Notes under the pieces: model-generated
The model's input: the letters and a program-made list of their open reading frames with translations, nothing else
The model's database searches: none
Told to the model about the DNA's origin: nothing
In this document: positions 1 to 10,094 of the stretch, piece by piece
Position numbering within the stretch: position 1 is the first letter of the stretch
Layout of the letters: the number at the start of each line of letters is the position of its first letter
Assembly: GCA_938010435.1 (NCBI GenBank)
Contig: CALLUS010000008.1
Span: forward strand, 186,001 to 250,000
From: an uncultured Rhizobiaceae group bacterium
GTDB taxonomy: Bacteria; Pseudomonadota; Alphaproteobacteria; Rhizobiales; Rhizobiaceae
Length of the DNA: 64,000 nucleotides
Direction of reading: 5' to 3'
Position numbers and translations under genes: made by a program

Positions 1-599
1 ATTATGCCCACCGCTTTAAGAGCGCCAACAATTGTCAGCGAGAGAATGCACAACAAACCATAGTGCAATATGCGAACAGACAGACCTGCCGTTTGCGCTT
101 GGGTTGGATCAAATGCATGCATCATCAAATCCCGCCACTTAAGCGCAATCGCGACCGTTACAAAAATTGCAATTAATGCACTTTCGGCAATGTCCAAAAA
201 TCCTATGCCCAACATGTCTCCGAACAATATGTGATCGAGATGAAGGTCAGTTTCGATCTTGGTGTAGAGGACTAGTCCGAAACCGAACATACCTGAAAAA
301 ACAACACCCATGACGGTATCTTGTTTCACACGGCTGTTTTCATCGATGAAACCAGTGGCTAACGCGCAAACCATGCCTGCTACAAAGGCACCTACAGCCA
401 ATGGAATAGCCGCTATATAAGCCAATACGATTCCCGGTAGTACAGCATGGGAAATCGCATCTCCCATCAGCGACCAGCCCTTCAATACCAAGAAACAAGA
501 GAGCAGAGCAGCGGGAACCGCCACACAGACGGCAATTAGAAATGCGTTTTGAACGAATTCGAATTGCAGCGGAAAGAAAGCCTGATCCACGAATTCCAT
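1..599 (-). CDS. sitD: Metal ABC transporter permease (SitD/MntD type), 3' end cut by window
   Basis: Integral membrane permease of the manganese/iron/zinc ABC importer family (ABC-3). It forms the inner-membrane channel with the neighbouring permease. The visible 199 residues begin MEFVDQAFF and contain the family signature around GWSLMGDAISHAV, followed by repeated hydrophobic segments. The stop codon lies beyond the left edge, so the gene is partial. Its ATG shares one base with the TGA of the upstream permease (TGATG), so the two are translationally coupled. It is the fourth gene of sitABCD. The metal is inferred from the binding protein and regulator, not from this permease. Confidence 0.88.
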   Translation of the reverse strand, partial: MEFVDQAFFPLQFEFVQNAFLIAVCVAVPAALLSCFLVLKGWSLMGDAISHAVLPGIVLAYIAAIPLAVGAFVAGMVCALATGFIDENSRVKQDTVMGVVFSGMFGFGLVLYTKIETDLHLDHILFGDMLGIGFLDIAESALIAIFVTVAIALKWRDLMMHAFDPTQAQTAGLSVRILHYGLLCILSLTIVGALKAVGI

Positions 600-1468
600 C
601 ACGCAATTTTTTCTTCATCTAAAATTGCATTTGCTGCACGACGACGCGCCGCAAAAATACCGTGAGTGGGTGCAAACAAAAACGCTATTAGAAAAACCAG
701 TGTTTGCAAAACAACAATCACGCCGCCCGTTGCACCGTTTATGAAGTAACTGAAATAGGTTCCGAAAATTGCGGATAAAGCACCTATAAGAACTGCAATA
801 ATTATAAGTTTGGGGAACCTATCCGTGAGAAGATAAGCCGTCGCACCGGGTGTCAGCACCATCGCGATCACCAAAAATGCGCCCACAGTTTGAAGTGCTG
901 CCACTGTGGATGCGGCCAACATGGCAAAGAACACCACTTTTAAAAGCGTTGTGTTCAAACCGATTGTACGGGCGTGAGTTTCATCGAAAAACGTCACCAT
1001 GAAGTCTTTCCACTTCAAAGCTAACACAATCATCGTTACGCCGCCGATAGCTAAAAGCTGCCAAGTGTCTTCAGGGGTGATCGCCAGGATATTTCCATTG
1101 ATGATTGTTTGAATATTCACTGATGAAGGCCAGAGCGAAATCAAAAAGAGGCCAAGGCCAAAGAAGGATGTGAAAATAAGGCCGATAATCGTATCCACTT
1201 TCAAGCCGGTACGTTCAGTTAAAAACAACATGGTGCCCGCCGCCAAGCCACCTGAGATAAACGCTCCTAACGAAAACGGCAGACCTAATATGAGAGCACC
1301 TGCAACACCGGGCACAATGGCATGGGACAGAGCATCACCAATGAGAGACCACCCTTTCAACATCAAATAGCACGAGAGAAATGCACATACAGAAGCCACC
1401 AATGCCGACACCAAAATCGCATTGGTCATATAACTGTATTGCAAAGGTTCCAGCAGCGTTTCAATCAT
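599..1468 (-). CDS. sitC: Metal ABC transporter permease (SitC/MntC type)
   Basis: First permease of the metal importer, 289 residues, with seven to nine hydrophobic segments and the ABC-3 signature [16 protein letters not shown] near residue 40. It is homologous to the next permease over its whole length, as in SitC/SitD pairs that form a heterodimeric channel. The start overlaps the end of the ATPase gene by 4 bases (ATGA). The C-terminus is short and basic and faces the cytoplasm. Length and motif are normal for the family. Confidence 0.92.
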   Translation of the reverse strand: MIETLLEPLQYSYMTNAILVSALVASVCAFLSCYLMLKGWSLIGDALSHAIVPGVAGALILGLPFSLGAFISGGLAAGTMLFLTERTGLKVDTIIGLIFTSFFGLGLFLISLWPSSVNIQTIINGNILAITPEDTWQLLAIGGVTMIVLALKWKDFMVTFFDETHARTIGLNTTLLKVVFFAMLAASTVAALQTVGAFLVIAMVLTPGATAYLLTDRFPKLIIIAVLIGALSAIFGTYFSYFINGATGGVIVVLQTLVFLIAFLFAPTHGIFAARRRAANAILDEEKIA

Positions 1469-2322
1469 GGTTCGTCGCGATCATGATAGACAACGAAAGG
1501 ACGCTCATCATCCGATATCACGGTGACTTGTCGGGCATCGTCATCATCGTGAAGATCATCCCCACCCAGCACGAAGTGGCGCAATACGCCTCCAAATGCC
1601 ATCTGAAGATTGTCTCTGGTGAACACATCTTGAGTTCGCCCATAAGCCAGTACAGTACCTTTTATCAGGACCGTGCGATCGCAAAATTCAGGCACACTAC
1701 CCAAATTATGTGTGGACACCAAAATCACCCGCCCTTCATCACGCAATGCGCGTAATAGTTCGATTATTGAATCTTCTGTCTTCACATCAACACCGGTGAA
1801 GGGTTCATCCAGCAATATGACTTGGCTGTCTTGAGCCAGAGCACGTGCCAGAAACACGCGTTTCTTTTGACCGCCAGACAATTCACCAATTTGCCGCTTG
1901 CGAAAATCAATCATACCCACACGGGTGAGAGCGTTTGAAACAGCATCTTTATCGGCTTGTTTGGCCATACGCATGAAGTTCATGTGGCCGTACCTGCCCA
2001 TCATGACCACATCTTCTACCAGCACAGGAAATGACCAATCGACTTCTTCAGACTGTGGAACATAGGCCACAAGATTTTCTTTCATGGCTTCCACAACAGG
2101 ACGGCTTAAAATCTCCACGCTGCCCTTGGCCGCTTTTAAAAAACCCATAATGGTTTTGAACAAAGTGGATTTACCACTGCCGTTCACACCCACTAGCGCA
2201 GTGATAGTCCCTCGCGGAATTTCAAAACTGGCGTCGTGTAAAGCAGTATGACCGTTGCGATAGGTGACGGTGACGTTTTGGACACGAAGTCCAGCACCAG
2301 AGTGTGAAGAAGACGGGTTCAT
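1465..2322 (-). CDS. sitB: Metal ABC transporter ATP-binding protein
   Basis: Cytoplasmic ATPase of the metal importer, 285 residues. Visible motifs are Walker [10 protein letters not shown] (about residues 45-53), the ABC signature LSGGQKKR and Walker B VILLDEP. The C-terminal tail after about residue 255 is unusually acidic (a [10 protein letters not shown] stretch) and lies outside the nucleotide-binding fold. Start and stop each overlap the neighbouring sit genes by 4 bases, so the operon is tightly coupled. The metal specificity is not encoded here. Confidence 0.93.
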   Translation of the reverse strand: MNPSSSHSGAGLRVQNVTVTYRNGHTALHDASFEIPRGTITALVGVNGSGKSTLFKTIMGFLKAAKGSVEILSRPVVEAMKENLVAYVPQSEEVDWSFPVLVEDVVMMGRYGHMNFMRMAKQADKDAVSNALTRVGMIDFRKRQIGELSGGQKKRVFLARALAQDSQVILLDEPFTGVDVKTEDSIIELLRALRDEGRVILVSTHNLGSVPEFCDRTVLIKGTVLAYGRTQDVFTRDNLQMAFGGVLRHFVLGGDDLHDDDDARQVTVISDDERPFVVYHDRDEP

Positions 2323-3209
2323 TTCTCCAAACCGGTTGCAATTGTTTCAGCCGTCACGCGTAAAAGATCTAGATAAGTGGGTGTTGGTCCATCAGGACCA
2401 GACAAGGAATCCACATATAGAACACCGCCATATTGTGCTCCTGTTTCGCGCGCCACTTGTTGTGCAGGGCGCGGTGAAACTGTACTTTCAGAAAAAATAA
2501 CACCAATTTTCTCTGAACGAACTGTATCGATAACTTTGCGAACCTGTTGCGGGGTGCCTTGTGCATCAGCGTTAATTGGCCAGAGATAAAGTTCTTTGAG
2601 ACTAAAATCCCGCGCCAAATAACTAAACGCGCCTTCGCTGCTGACTAACCAGCGCTTTTGGGAGGGGATGGCAGAAATTCGTTTGCGCAATGGCTCAATC
2701 GCGGTTTTGATCTTATCTTTATAAGCCGTCGCATTGGCCATATAAACTTCTGCATTTTTGGGGTCATATTTCACAAACGCATCGCGAATGTTGTCCACAT
2801 AGATCAGGGCTGAATCGAGTGCCATCCAAGCATGGGGGTTGGGCTTGCCGCTGTAAGGTCCCTCGCCAATACCCATTGGCTCAACACCTTGGGACACAAT
2901 AACTTCTGGAACATTACTTAAAGTGCGAAAAAACTTTTCAAACCAAATTTCCAAACCAAGGCCGTTCCAGATTATCAAATCGGCATCTTGAGCTTTGAAT
3001 ATATCACCTGGGGTCGGTTGGTAATTGTGAATTTCTGCGCCGGGTTTCGTGATGGATTCCACAATTGCAACATCGCCCGCGACATTTTGCGCGATATCTG
3101 CAATGACCGTAAACGTGGTGATCGCCTTAAACTGATCTGCGGCTTGTACCTGCAAACCTATAACACACAACCAAAATACAATGGCTGTTCTAACAAACAG
3201 TTTCAACAT
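2319..3209 (-). CDS. sitA: Periplasmic metal-binding protein (SitA/MntA-like)
   Basis: Periplasmic cluster A-I (ZnuA/PsaA-like) solute-binding protein of 296 residues that captures a divalent metal and delivers it to the Sit permeases. A Sec signal peptide ends near VQA at residue 23. The four expected metal ligands are visible as His61, His126 (NPHAW), Glu192 (SSEGAF) and Asp267 (YVDSLS). A His-His-Glu-Asp set is typical of manganese/iron binders, and there is no His-rich loop of the zinc type. It is the first gene of the operon, transcribed away from the Fur-family regulator across a region with two palindromes. Manganese is favoured; iron remains possible. Confidence 0.9.
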   Translation of the reverse strand: MLKLFVRTAIVFWLCVIGLQVQAADQFKAITTFTVIADIAQNVAGDVAIVESITKPGAEIHNYQPTPGDIFKAQDADLIIWNGLGLEIWFEKFFRTLSNVPEVIVSQGVEPMGIGEGPYSGKPNPHAWMALDSALIYVDNIRDAFVKYDPKNAEVYMANATAYKDKIKTAIEPLRKRISAIPSQKRWLVSSEGAFSYLARDFSLKELYLWPINADAQGTPQQVRKVIDTVRSEKIGVIFSESTVSPRPAQQVARETGAQYGGVLYVDSLSGPDGPTPTYLDLLRVTAETIATGLEK

Positions 3210-3283
3210 TCACGATCCAACATAAAACACCCGCTCTTGCAGGCTAGGTTCAACCAATATGGGGAATGCAATCCAATTGTCAA

Positions 3284-3304
3284 TGCAAATGAGAATTATT
3301 TGCA
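3284..3304. promoter_or_regulatory. Palindromic operator 1 between sitA and the Fur-family regulator
   Basis: Perfect inverted repeat TGCAAAT-N7-ATTTGCA, 21 bp, in the divergent sitA/regulator region. The AATGAGAATTATT core resembles Fur boxes. Binding by the adjacent regulator is an inference. Confidence 0.6.
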
Positions 3305-3311
3305 ATTAGAT

Positions 3312-3330
3312 ATTGCAAATGCGTTGCAAT
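3312..3330. promoter_or_regulatory. Palindromic operator 2 between sitA and the Fur-family regulator
   Basis: Perfect inverted repeat ATTGCAA-N5-TTGCAAT, 19 bp, starting 8 bp after operator 1. The shared TGCAA half-site suggests that one protein binds both. It lies about 50 bp before the regulator start, so autoregulation is plausible. Confidence 0.55.
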
Positions 3331-3378
3331 TGGAATTTTATAGGGTGGAGTAAACGAACTGTTTAGGCATGATTCCAG

Positions 3379-3825
3379 ATGAATGACAAGGCAGATTTAG
3401 TATCGCCAAAGAGCCGTTACGAAGACTTGAAAAAGGCGTTGAAATCGAGCGGGTTGAAACTTACCAAGCAGCGCAAAGCTGTGCTCAATGCACTTGCAGG
3501 CTCTGACGATCATCCCGATGCCAACCAATTGCATCGACGCACGCAAACGATTGATAAAAGCGTTTCGCTTGCTACAGTTTACCGCACGATGACGGAGCTT
3601 GAGAACAATGGCGTGATCCACAGGCTTTCCTTTCAAGGTGAACCTGCCCGTTTTGAGGCAGCTGACACTCCTCATCATGACCATATTATTGATATTGATT
3701 CCGGTGATGTTATTGAGTTTCAATCGGAAAAAATTGAACGGCTACAAGCGGAAATTGCCCGCGAACTCGGTTACGAGGTTGTGCACCACAGGCTGGAACT
3801 TTATTGCAGCAAAACGGTAAAATGA
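3379..3825 (+). CDS. mur: Fur-family metal-responsive regulator, probably Mur
   Basis: Cytoplasmic transcription repressor of the Fur family, 148 residues. An N-terminal winged helix contains LKLTKQRKAVLNAL and SLATVYRTM, and the metal/dimer domain contains HHDHIIDIDSGDVIEF. The CxxC pairs of classical Fur zinc sites are absent, and the position after HHDHII is Asp rather than Cys. This is the pattern of alphaproteobacterial Fur/Mur proteins, which respond to manganese in rhizobia. It is divergent from sitABCD with two palindromes between, the arrangement expected if it represses the importer. The ATG was chosen because an ATG 10 bp upstream runs into a stop after five codons. Zur is a less likely alternative. 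Confidence 0.82.
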   Translation: MNDKADLVSPKSRYEDLKKALKSSGLKLTKQRKAVLNALAGSDDHPDANQLHRRTQTIDKSVSLATVYRTMTELENNGVIHRLSFQGEPARFEAADTPHHDHIIDIDSGDVIEFQSEKIERLQAEIARELGYEVVHHRLELYCSKTVK

Positions 3826-3834
3826 CCAACGGGT

Positions 3835-4818
3835 TTAACTGATCGTTGCAACTTGTTTTCTCATACTATGCTCAGCTTGAGAAATCATATTCACAATAAT
3901 ATCAGCTGCCGGCTGAATATCTTTTATCAACCCAGTTGCCTCTCCAACAAATGTGTTTGCCGTTGTCATGTCACCTCGCTGCCATGCATCACGCCACAAA
4001 TTCGCCTGCTCTTCTGCATTCGCGATAAGGCCATCCAGATTGTTGTGCCAACGCTCAGTGAACGCATTTTTCAAAACACGTGCTGTGTAGCGCTCCGGCC
4101 AATCAAGCTTACGCGCTATATCCATCACACTGGAGCGGATTGTTTGATCCCCAGACGACTTGATTGCCGCATCCCACATCGCCGGGTGAACTGTGGCTTC
4201 GTCACTGGCCCACAAACGTGATCCAACAAGCACGCCGTCTGCACCTAACATTAGTGACGCGGCCAGACCTCTCCCATCCGCAATGCCACCCGCAGCACAG
4301 AGCAAGGTGTTTGTAGAATGCTGAGAAATATAATCAGCCACTTCTGGCACCAGTGTCATTGTTGCACGGCTATCACCGTGCCCACCGGCCTCTGCACCTT
4401 GCGCCACAATAACTTCGGCACCTAGATCAATTGCACTCTGAGCACCCCTTAAAGTTTGCACCTGACAGATTAAACAAACACCAGCATCACGAATTTGCGT
4501 CACATATTGTTCTGGATCACCAAAGGACAGCAGCAAGGCTTTTGGCTTACGCTCAAGAACATTCTCCAAAAGATTTGGTGAACTCTGCAGAGCGGTTGTT
4601 AAATTCCAAGTGATAAACCCGCACCCAACCTCTGTGTTTCCGGCAGCCTCAAATTCACTGTTGATCCAACGATCATCGCCATAAGCACCGCCGATTAACC
4701 CTAGCCCGCCAGCGTTTGTGACAGCAGCGGCCAGTTTTCCACCTGCAGCAAATGCCATAGGCGCAGAAACTATTGGATGGTCTATACCAAAGTGTTTTGT
4801 TAGGCGTGTGGTGATCAT
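3835..4818 (-). CDS. Nitronate monooxygenase family protein
   Basis: FMN-dependent TIM-barrel enzyme of the nitronate monooxygenase (2-nitropropane dioxygenase-like) family, about 327 residues. Visible features are the N-terminal HPIVSAPMAFAAGG, the AQGAEAGGHGD active-site region and the phosphate-binding AAGGIADGRGLAASLMLGAD. The first in-frame start is a GTG 30 bases further upstream; the ATG giving MITTRLTKHF fits family N-termini better. It converges with the Fur-family gene with a gap of only 9 bases. The physiological substrate cannot be told; the family oxidises alkyl nitronates. Confidence 0.83.
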   Translation of the reverse strand: MITTRLTKHFGIDHPIVSAPMAFAAGGKLAAAVTNAGGLGLIGGAYGDDRWINSEFEAAGNTEVGCGFITWNLTTALQSSPNLLENVLERKPKALLLSFGDPEQYVTQIRDAGVCLICQVQTLRGAQSAIDLGAEVIVAQGAEAGGHGDSRATMTLVPEVADYISQHSTNTLLCAAGGIADGRGLAASLMLGADGVLVGSRLWASDEATVHPAMWDAAIKSSGDQTIRSSVMDIARKLDWPERYTARVLKNAFTERWHNNLDGLIANAEEQANLWRDAWQRGDMTTANTFVGEATGLIKDIQPAADIIVNMISQAEHSMRKQVATIS

Positions 4819-4884
4819 GATGTGTTGAATCTTTGTGAGACCGGACACTTATTTCATATCAGCGCTTTTAATGTCGCGTAATAC

Positions 4885-5865
4885 TTATTCAAACAGAGCA
4901 AAAGCACGGATCAGAGCGGGAGATAGAATGACGCAGAACAAAACCGGCAAAAAACAAACCATCATTGGTACAGTCAATTTCGGCGGCAACGAAGCCGCCT
5001 TCTTTTCCGCCAAAGCCATACGAATGTCCCGGTTTTCCTGGCTCAATACTCGTAGAGCAGCAGACAGCGGCGTACCGTATTTTTCGGCTTGAATGAGTGA
5101 CATCACAACGTTTTTCACACCTTCCAATCCAGTTCGTTTCACTAGGTTATCATACGCCGTACGACGATCTGTCAGAAACGAAAGTTCAGAAGTCGTCATC
5201 ATCAACTCTTCAGCAAGCGGCAATGATTGTGGTCCAATTTCTGCCGCCACTTTGCGAAAAGCAACTTCAATTGTCATGCCAGATTCAACGCAGATCAACG
5301 TCAGATCGAGAGCATCCGGCCAAGCCTGTGTAATAGAGAGCTGACGCGCTTTCAGTCGATTTTTAAGAAACAATATAGGAAGGTAGAAACCGGCAAAACC
5401 GCCTATGAGACATTTCATCATGGCCATCAAACCTTGACCTTCTTCCACCCCCTGAATGATGAACACGTAAAACGCGGCCATCCCCATGAAGATAAATGGA
5501 AGACCAAAACGCAAAGCAAGGAAAATAAACAAAGGTGACTGACCGCGATAGCCGGCTTGAATCAACATATCTTCTGTCTTTTCGTCTGCTAAAGCCGAGC
5601 GCAGATTTAGTTTCTCAACCAAAGTCTTCATCATCGCACCGGGTTCTTTCTTGGTGACTTTGGTACGACCTTCTTTTTTCTCATTCATCAAACGCGCACG
5701 TTCACGAGCTCGAAGTTGTTCGCGTTCCAAAGCCACAGATTTCATGCGTCCTTCAAGGGGATCTTTTTGAAGCATTGGCATTGCAACAGTCAAAATCGTT
5801 GCAAAGACTGCGATCATTGTCGCAATTGCTGCCAGACTTTGGGGGGTTGTAAGATATTCAATCAT
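4885..5865 (-). CDS. tadC: Tad pilus inner-membrane platform protein TadC
   Basis: Type II secretion F-domain protein, 326 residues, one of the two polytopic membrane platform proteins of the Tad/Flp pilus machine. An N-terminal membrane segment is followed by a charged cytoplasmic stretch (REQLRARERARLMNEK), more membrane segments and the T2SSF region beginning WPDALDLTLICVESGM. It is last in the cpaB-tadC minus-strand gene set, 43 bases after tadB. No terminator is evident after it. Confidence 0.92.
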   Translation of the reverse strand: MIEYLTTPQSLAAIATMIAVFATILTVAMPMLQKDPLEGRMKSVALEREQLRARERARLMNEKKEGRTKVTKKEPGAMMKTLVEKLNLRSALADEKTEDMLIQAGYRGQSPLFIFLALRFGLPFIFMGMAAFYVFIIQGVEEGQGLMAMMKCLIGGFAGFYLPILFLKNRLKARQLSITQAWPDALDLTLICVESGMTIEVAFRKVAAEIGPQSLPLAEELMMTTSELSFLTDRRTAYDNLVKRTGLEGVKNVVMSLIQAEKYGTPLSAALRVLSQENRDIRMALAEKKAASLPPKLTVPMMVCFLPVLFCVILSPALIRAFALFE

Positions 5866-5908
5866 TGCTGTTGCCTTACGGTATCATCCGAAATGATGAC
5901 TTCTATTT

Positions 5909-6904
5909 TTAAAACTTAAAGTTGATCATTTTCTTCATGATGAAGATGCCGAAGCTCATTGCGACGGCGCTGCCGATGAGAATTTTATTCCCGGTTGGGT
6001 GTTCAAATAAGGGGTCCAAATATCCGGGTGTTGTAAAAGCGATCAAACCAGCAACAATGAATGGCAAAGACCCAATAATCATCGCAGATGTTTTTGCTTC
6101 GGTAGAAAACGCCTTAATTTTGTCAGCCATTTTACGGCGTTCACGAAGAACTTTACTCAAATTGCCCAGAGCTTCAGACAAGTTACCGCCAGCAGATGAT
6201 TGAATTGCAATCACGATTGCGAAGAAATTTGTTTCAGGTGTCGGCACGCTTTGATACAGACGTTCGCAGGCATCAGGAATTGTAATGCCCATTTGTGAAG
6301 CTTCTACCAGTTTCCGAAACTCGGAACGGACAGGTTCTTCAGAATCATTTGCAATAATTCTTAAGCAATCATTCAATGGAAGACCCGATTTGATACCACG
6401 TACGATGATATCAATCGCATTGGGAAAAATGAGAATGAATTTTTTAAAACGTTGGGTGCGTTTGAAACTGACCAACCAACGAGGTGCACCAAAACCTGCT
6501 ACAAACCCGATGCCCAAACACACATAAAACGGTAAGCCAGAGAAAACGAGCGCGACGAAAAATATGAGTATACCGAACAAAACAGAGAATAAGTAGAACT
6601 TCTTCATGCTAATTGTCATTCCAGCCTGGACCATTTTAGCGGCCAAGTTTGGGTTAGCTGCTTTCTTGCCGCCCGCCCGTTGTGCATCAACATTCTTAAG
6701 CGTGTCTTCACGTTCTTTTCGACGCTGCTTTTCGTCCAGTTTTTTCGTTTGAACAACGGCTTTGGTCTTTTTGTCGACCTGCAAAGCTTTCATACGTTCA
6801 TCGGTTTTTTTGTCATTGGTTATAGAATTGTAAAAAACCCCATACCCCAACGCACCAACGGTGACCGCGGCAAGTATTGTTAGAAGCAGAATCTGGCTAT
6901 CCAT
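5909..6904 (-). CDS. tadB: Tad pilus inner-membrane platform protein TadB
   Basis: T2SSF-domain membrane protein, about 331 residues from the chosen ATG (MDSQILLLTI); an upstream in-frame ATG adds ten polar residues and is less likely. Residues 45-75 are strongly charged, followed by hydrophobic segments and the conserved FPNAIDIIVRGIKSGLPL region. It is thought to form, with TadC, the platform that the CpaF ATPase drives. It sits between cpaF and tadC in the usual order. Confidence 0.92.
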   Translation of the reverse strand: MDSQILLLTILAAVTVGALGYGVFYNSITNDKKTDERMKALQVDKKTKAVVQTKKLDEKQRRKEREDTLKNVDAQRAGGKKAANPNLAAKMVQAGMTISMKKFYLFSVLFGILIFFVALVFSGLPFYVCLGIGFVAGFGAPRWLVSFKRTQRFKKFILIFPNAIDIIVRGIKSGLPLNDCLRIIANDSEEPVRSEFRKLVEASQMGITIPDACERLYQSVPTPETNFFAIVIAIQSSAGGNLSEALGNLSKVLRERRKMADKIKAFSTEAKTSAMIIGSLPFIVAGLIAFTTPGYLDPLFEHPTGNKILIGSAVAMSFGIFIMKKMINFKF

Positions 6905-7045
6905 ATCCGTATTCCGTTGCTGGAAACAAATCAAAGCATTTCTGCCCCTAATATGTTTCAGGTTATTTGTGTTCGTTCAAACAGGCCTGCGTTGAGTGCA
7001 GACATTCAAACATATATTTTCAACTCGCGTTAGCGAGTCTGAGCC

Positions 7046-8635
7046 TTAGAAACCAGCCGCTGCTGATTGGCTTTCGGAACCATCAAGTGCTGCCGCTAAC
7101 CTTTGTTCTTCATTATAGTAGCGCGCGCGCTCCCACATTTTTGGTCGACCAACACCGCATGAGTTGTGCTCACCAATCAGTTTACCATCGGCATCTTCAC
7201 CCACGATATTGTAAAGGAAAATATCTTGCGTAATGATTACGTCACCTTCCAAACCAACCACTTCGGTAATGTGCGTGATACGGCGCGACCCATCGCGCAG
7301 ACGTTTTGCCTGAATGATCACATCAACTGAGCCAACAATAATCTCTCGCACTGTTTTGGCAGGAAGTGAAAATCCGCCCATGGCGATCATGGATTCCATA
7401 CGGGACAAACACTCACGGGGTGAGTTGGCGTGAATTGTACCCATTGAGCCATCGTGACCAGTGTTCATAGCCTGCAAAAGGTCGAACACTTCTGGTCCAC
7501 GAACCTCACCAACGATAATGCGTTCAGGACGCATACGTAGGCAGTTTTTCACCAAATCTGTCATGGTGATCGTACCTTCGCCTTCAAGGTTTGGCGGGCG
7601 AGTCTCCAAACGAACCACATGAGGCTGTTGAAGCTGAAGCTCCGCGGAGTCTTCGCATGTGATGACCCGTTCGTCTTCATCAATATAGTTGGTCATACAA
7701 TTGAGAAGTGTCGTTTTACCAGAACCGGTACCGCCGGAGATAACCAAATTACACCGCACTCGCCCGATAATCTTCAAGATATCAGCACCTGCTGGCGAAA
7801 TCGCTCCAAAATTCACAAGCTGATCAAGTGTGAGCTTGTCTTTCTTAAATTTACGAATGGTGAGTGTCGGCCCGTCTAACGCCAAGGGCGGTGCAATAAC
7901 GTTCACACGGGAACCGTCGGCTAGACGCGCATCACATATAGGCGATGACTCATCTACACGTCGCCCAACTTGGCTCACAATACGTTGGCAAATATTCATC
8001 AACTGGTCATTGTCGCGAAAGCGCACATTTGTCTTAGTAATTTTGCCGTCGACCTCGATGAATGTGTTCTTTGATCCATTGACCATGATATCGGCAATAT
8101 CATCGCGTTCAAGCAACGGCTCAAGCGGGCCGTAACCCAAAACATCATTGCAAATATCAGAAAGTAATTCTTCTTGCTCAGAAATTGACATGACGATCGA
8201 TTTGATCGCAACAATATCATTGACGATATCACGAATTTCTTCGCGAGCACCTTCATTGTCTAACTTCGATAACTGGGAAAGGTCAATCGTATCAATCAGT
8301 GCTGCAAAAACTTGCGTCTTCACATCATAGTATTCTTCTGATTTCACCGATGGTTGAGACGGTTTAACCTCAAACTCCATCGGCGGCGCGACGGTGGTCT
8401 TTATCTTTTTTGGAACCTGAGCAGACGAAGCCTCCGGTGCTGATTCTAAAGGTTGCTGCACTTCAACAGATTCGCCATTGCTCATTTCAATTGGAGTTTC
8501 TGACGCCAGCGCTGCAGGTGTCGCAACCGTCTCCGGAGCAGGTTGTGCTTGTTGTGGCATTGCCAACGGTTGCTTAATGCCACCATTGTTTTCACCACTG
8601 GATCCCGAACCACCGCGTTTACCAAACATACTCAC
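7046..8635 (-). CDS. cpaF: Tad pilus assembly ATPase CpaF/TadA
   Basis: Hexameric secretion ATPase (VirB11/GspE superfamily) that powers Flp pilus extension, 529 residues. The first 100 residues are a Pro/Gln-rich, low-complexity extension. The core has Walker A GGTGSGKT at residues 301-308, a Walker B/Asp-box region (ERIIVGEVRGPE) and the His box GTIHANSPRE. The reported start is GTG; an ATG two codons downstream (8629) is an equal candidate. Gene order cpaE-cpaF-tadB-tadC is the standard one. Confidence 0.95.
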   Translation of the reverse strand: MSMFGKRGGSGSSGENNGGIKQPLAMPQQAQPAPETVATPAALASETPIEMSNGESVEVQQPLESAPEASSAQVPKKIKTTVAPPMEFEVKPSQPSVKSEEYYDVKTQVFAALIDTIDLSQLSKLDNEGAREEIRDIVNDIVAIKSIVMSISEQEELLSDICNDVLGYGPLEPLLERDDIADIMVNGSKNTFIEVDGKITKTNVRFRDNDQLMNICQRIVSQVGRRVDESSPICDARLADGSRVNVIAPPLALDGPTLTIRKFKKDKLTLDQLVNFGAISPAGADILKIIGRVRCNLVISGGTGSGKTTLLNCMTNYIDEDERVITCEDSAELQLQQPHVVRLETRPPNLEGEGTITMTDLVKNCLRMRPERIIVGEVRGPEVFDLLQAMNTGHDGSMGTIHANSPRECLSRMESMIAMGGFSLPAKTVREIIVGSVDVIIQAKRLRDGSRRITHITEVVGLEGDVIITQDIFLYNIVGEDADGKLIGEHNSCGVGRPKMWERARYYNEEQRLAAALDGSESQSAAAGF

Positions 8636-8672
8636 CTACTCCTCTAAAACCCTGAACGCCAAGTGACGCTTA

Positions 8673-10049
8673 CTATTCTTTTTTCTTTGAAAAACGTGAC
8701 AGGAATGAACCCATTTTTTTCTTGGATTCTGGTTGAACTTCGCGTCGTCCTGTTACGATCTGAGCAAGTGTGTCCAACGATGCAGCGATTTCGCTTTTCG
8801 GATCCGTTTCCGAGATCATTTGTCCATTGTTGGACGCCAATCCAAACAACGCAGGTTCGAATGGAATCACCACTGATGCTTCAATTCCCAAAGGACCTGT
8901 GAAGTCAGCCACAGATATTTCCGGGCGTTTGGGAACATTGCACTGGTTCAATACCAAAAACGGCTTTTCGTCGTTCGGACGAATTTCCGAAATCGTATCC
9001 ACTAGGTTTTTCGTATTCCGCAAACTAGCCAAATCAGGCGTTGCCGTTATTATAATTTTATCCGCATTGGACAGAACCTGGCGCATCCAACCCGTCCATA
9101 CATGGGGGAGGTCAACCACAATGTTCGGTGTGCCGCGTTGAGCGACATCCAACAATTGTGTGAAGTCATCCGGACTAAAGTCGTATTCGCGATCCAAAGT
9201 AGATGGAGCTGCAAGAAGACTGAGATGATCTGAACATTTCGCAAGCAATCGATCTAAATATGTCTCATCAATGCGGTCTGCCGAAAAAACGGCCTCAGCG
9301 ACCCCCTGTGCTGGATCTTGATCAAAGTCGATATTGGCTGTGCCAAATGCCAGATCAAAATCTGTCAAAATAACATCGCTTTTAAAATTACTTGAAATTG
9401 ACCAAGCCACATTGTGTGCAATCGTGGATGAACCAACACCACCTTTAGCTCCCAAAAATGCCATTGTAGACCCCAGAGGCGCAGCATCAGGATTCACAAA
9501 AAGGCTTGTCACGATATCCATTACGTCACTCATGGAAATTGGAGCCACCAGATATTCAGCAACACCGCGTGAAATCAGGTCTCGATACATCTGCACATCG
9601 TTTCTGTGCCCAATGACCACAACATTTGTGCCCTCATCACAGACATCCGCAAGCTTCTCAAGTTCATGGATCATGTCCATACCCTCAAGACGGGACTCAA
9701 CTAGAATAAGGTTGGGTGTCGTTGCAGTCTGATAAAAATTTACAGCAGCAGCAATACCACCCATTTGCACTTTCACGTGCGCTTTCGTCATCCTACGGTC
9801 TTTACCGGCATGGTCGATAATTGCAGCTGTCGCTTCCACATCACAAAAAGCTTGAATGGCTACTCGTGGGACCGGTCGCATATCGCCAAGATTTTCCGTT
9901 GGCTGAGCCATTTGAGGTTCCTGATATGTTTGTGCCGCTGGTTGAGGTGCATGGACACCGGGCTCCAAAGGCATGTCAGCTCCTGAATCTGCCTGAGCAG
10001 TTTGCTGAAGCATCATTTCTGCGTGTTGGTCGTGTGCCGGTTCGGACAT
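8673..10049 (-). CDS. cpaE: Pilus assembly protein CpaE/TadZ (ParA-like localiser)
   Basis: MinD/ParA-superfamily protein, 458 residues, that places the pilus machine in the cell. A disordered acidic/Gln-rich N-terminus of about 60 residues precedes a receiver-like domain (residues 62-185) and an ATPase domain. The P-loop at residues 200-209 is GAKGGVGSST, where the usual catalytic Lys of KGGVGKT is replaced by Ser; this deviant P-loop is common in CpaE. It lies between cpaD and cpaF. Confidence 0.93.
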   Translation of the reverse strand: MSEPAHDQHAEMMLQQTAQADSGADMPLEPGVHAPQPAAQTYQEPQMAQPTENLGDMRPVPRVAIQAFCDVEATAAIIDHAGKDRRMTKAHVKVQMGGIAAAVNFYQTATTPNLILVESRLEGMDMIHELEKLADVCDEGTNVVVIGHRNDVQMYRDLISRGVAEYLVAPISMSDVMDIVTSLFVNPDAAPLGSTMAFLGAKGGVGSSTIAHNVAWSISSNFKSDVILTDFDLAFGTANIDFDQDPAQGVAEAVFSADRIDETYLDRLLAKCSDHLSLLAAPSTLDREYDFSPDDFTQLLDVAQRGTPNIVVDLPHVWTGWMRQVLSNADKIIITATPDLASLRNTKNLVDTISEIRPNDEKPFLVLNQCNVPKRPEISVADFTGPLGIEASVVIPFEPALFGLASNNGQMISETDPKSEIAASLDTLAQIVTGRREVQPESKKKMGSFLSRFSKKKE

Positions 10050-10094
10050 GTTTTTAGTTCCTGAATAATTTCTGCGCGAGCAATGATAGTCAGC

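Noticed and set aside
340-618. 92-codon open frame in the first permease region
   Set aside because: It is a shadow frame of sitD; the other frame encodes a clear ABC-3 permease.
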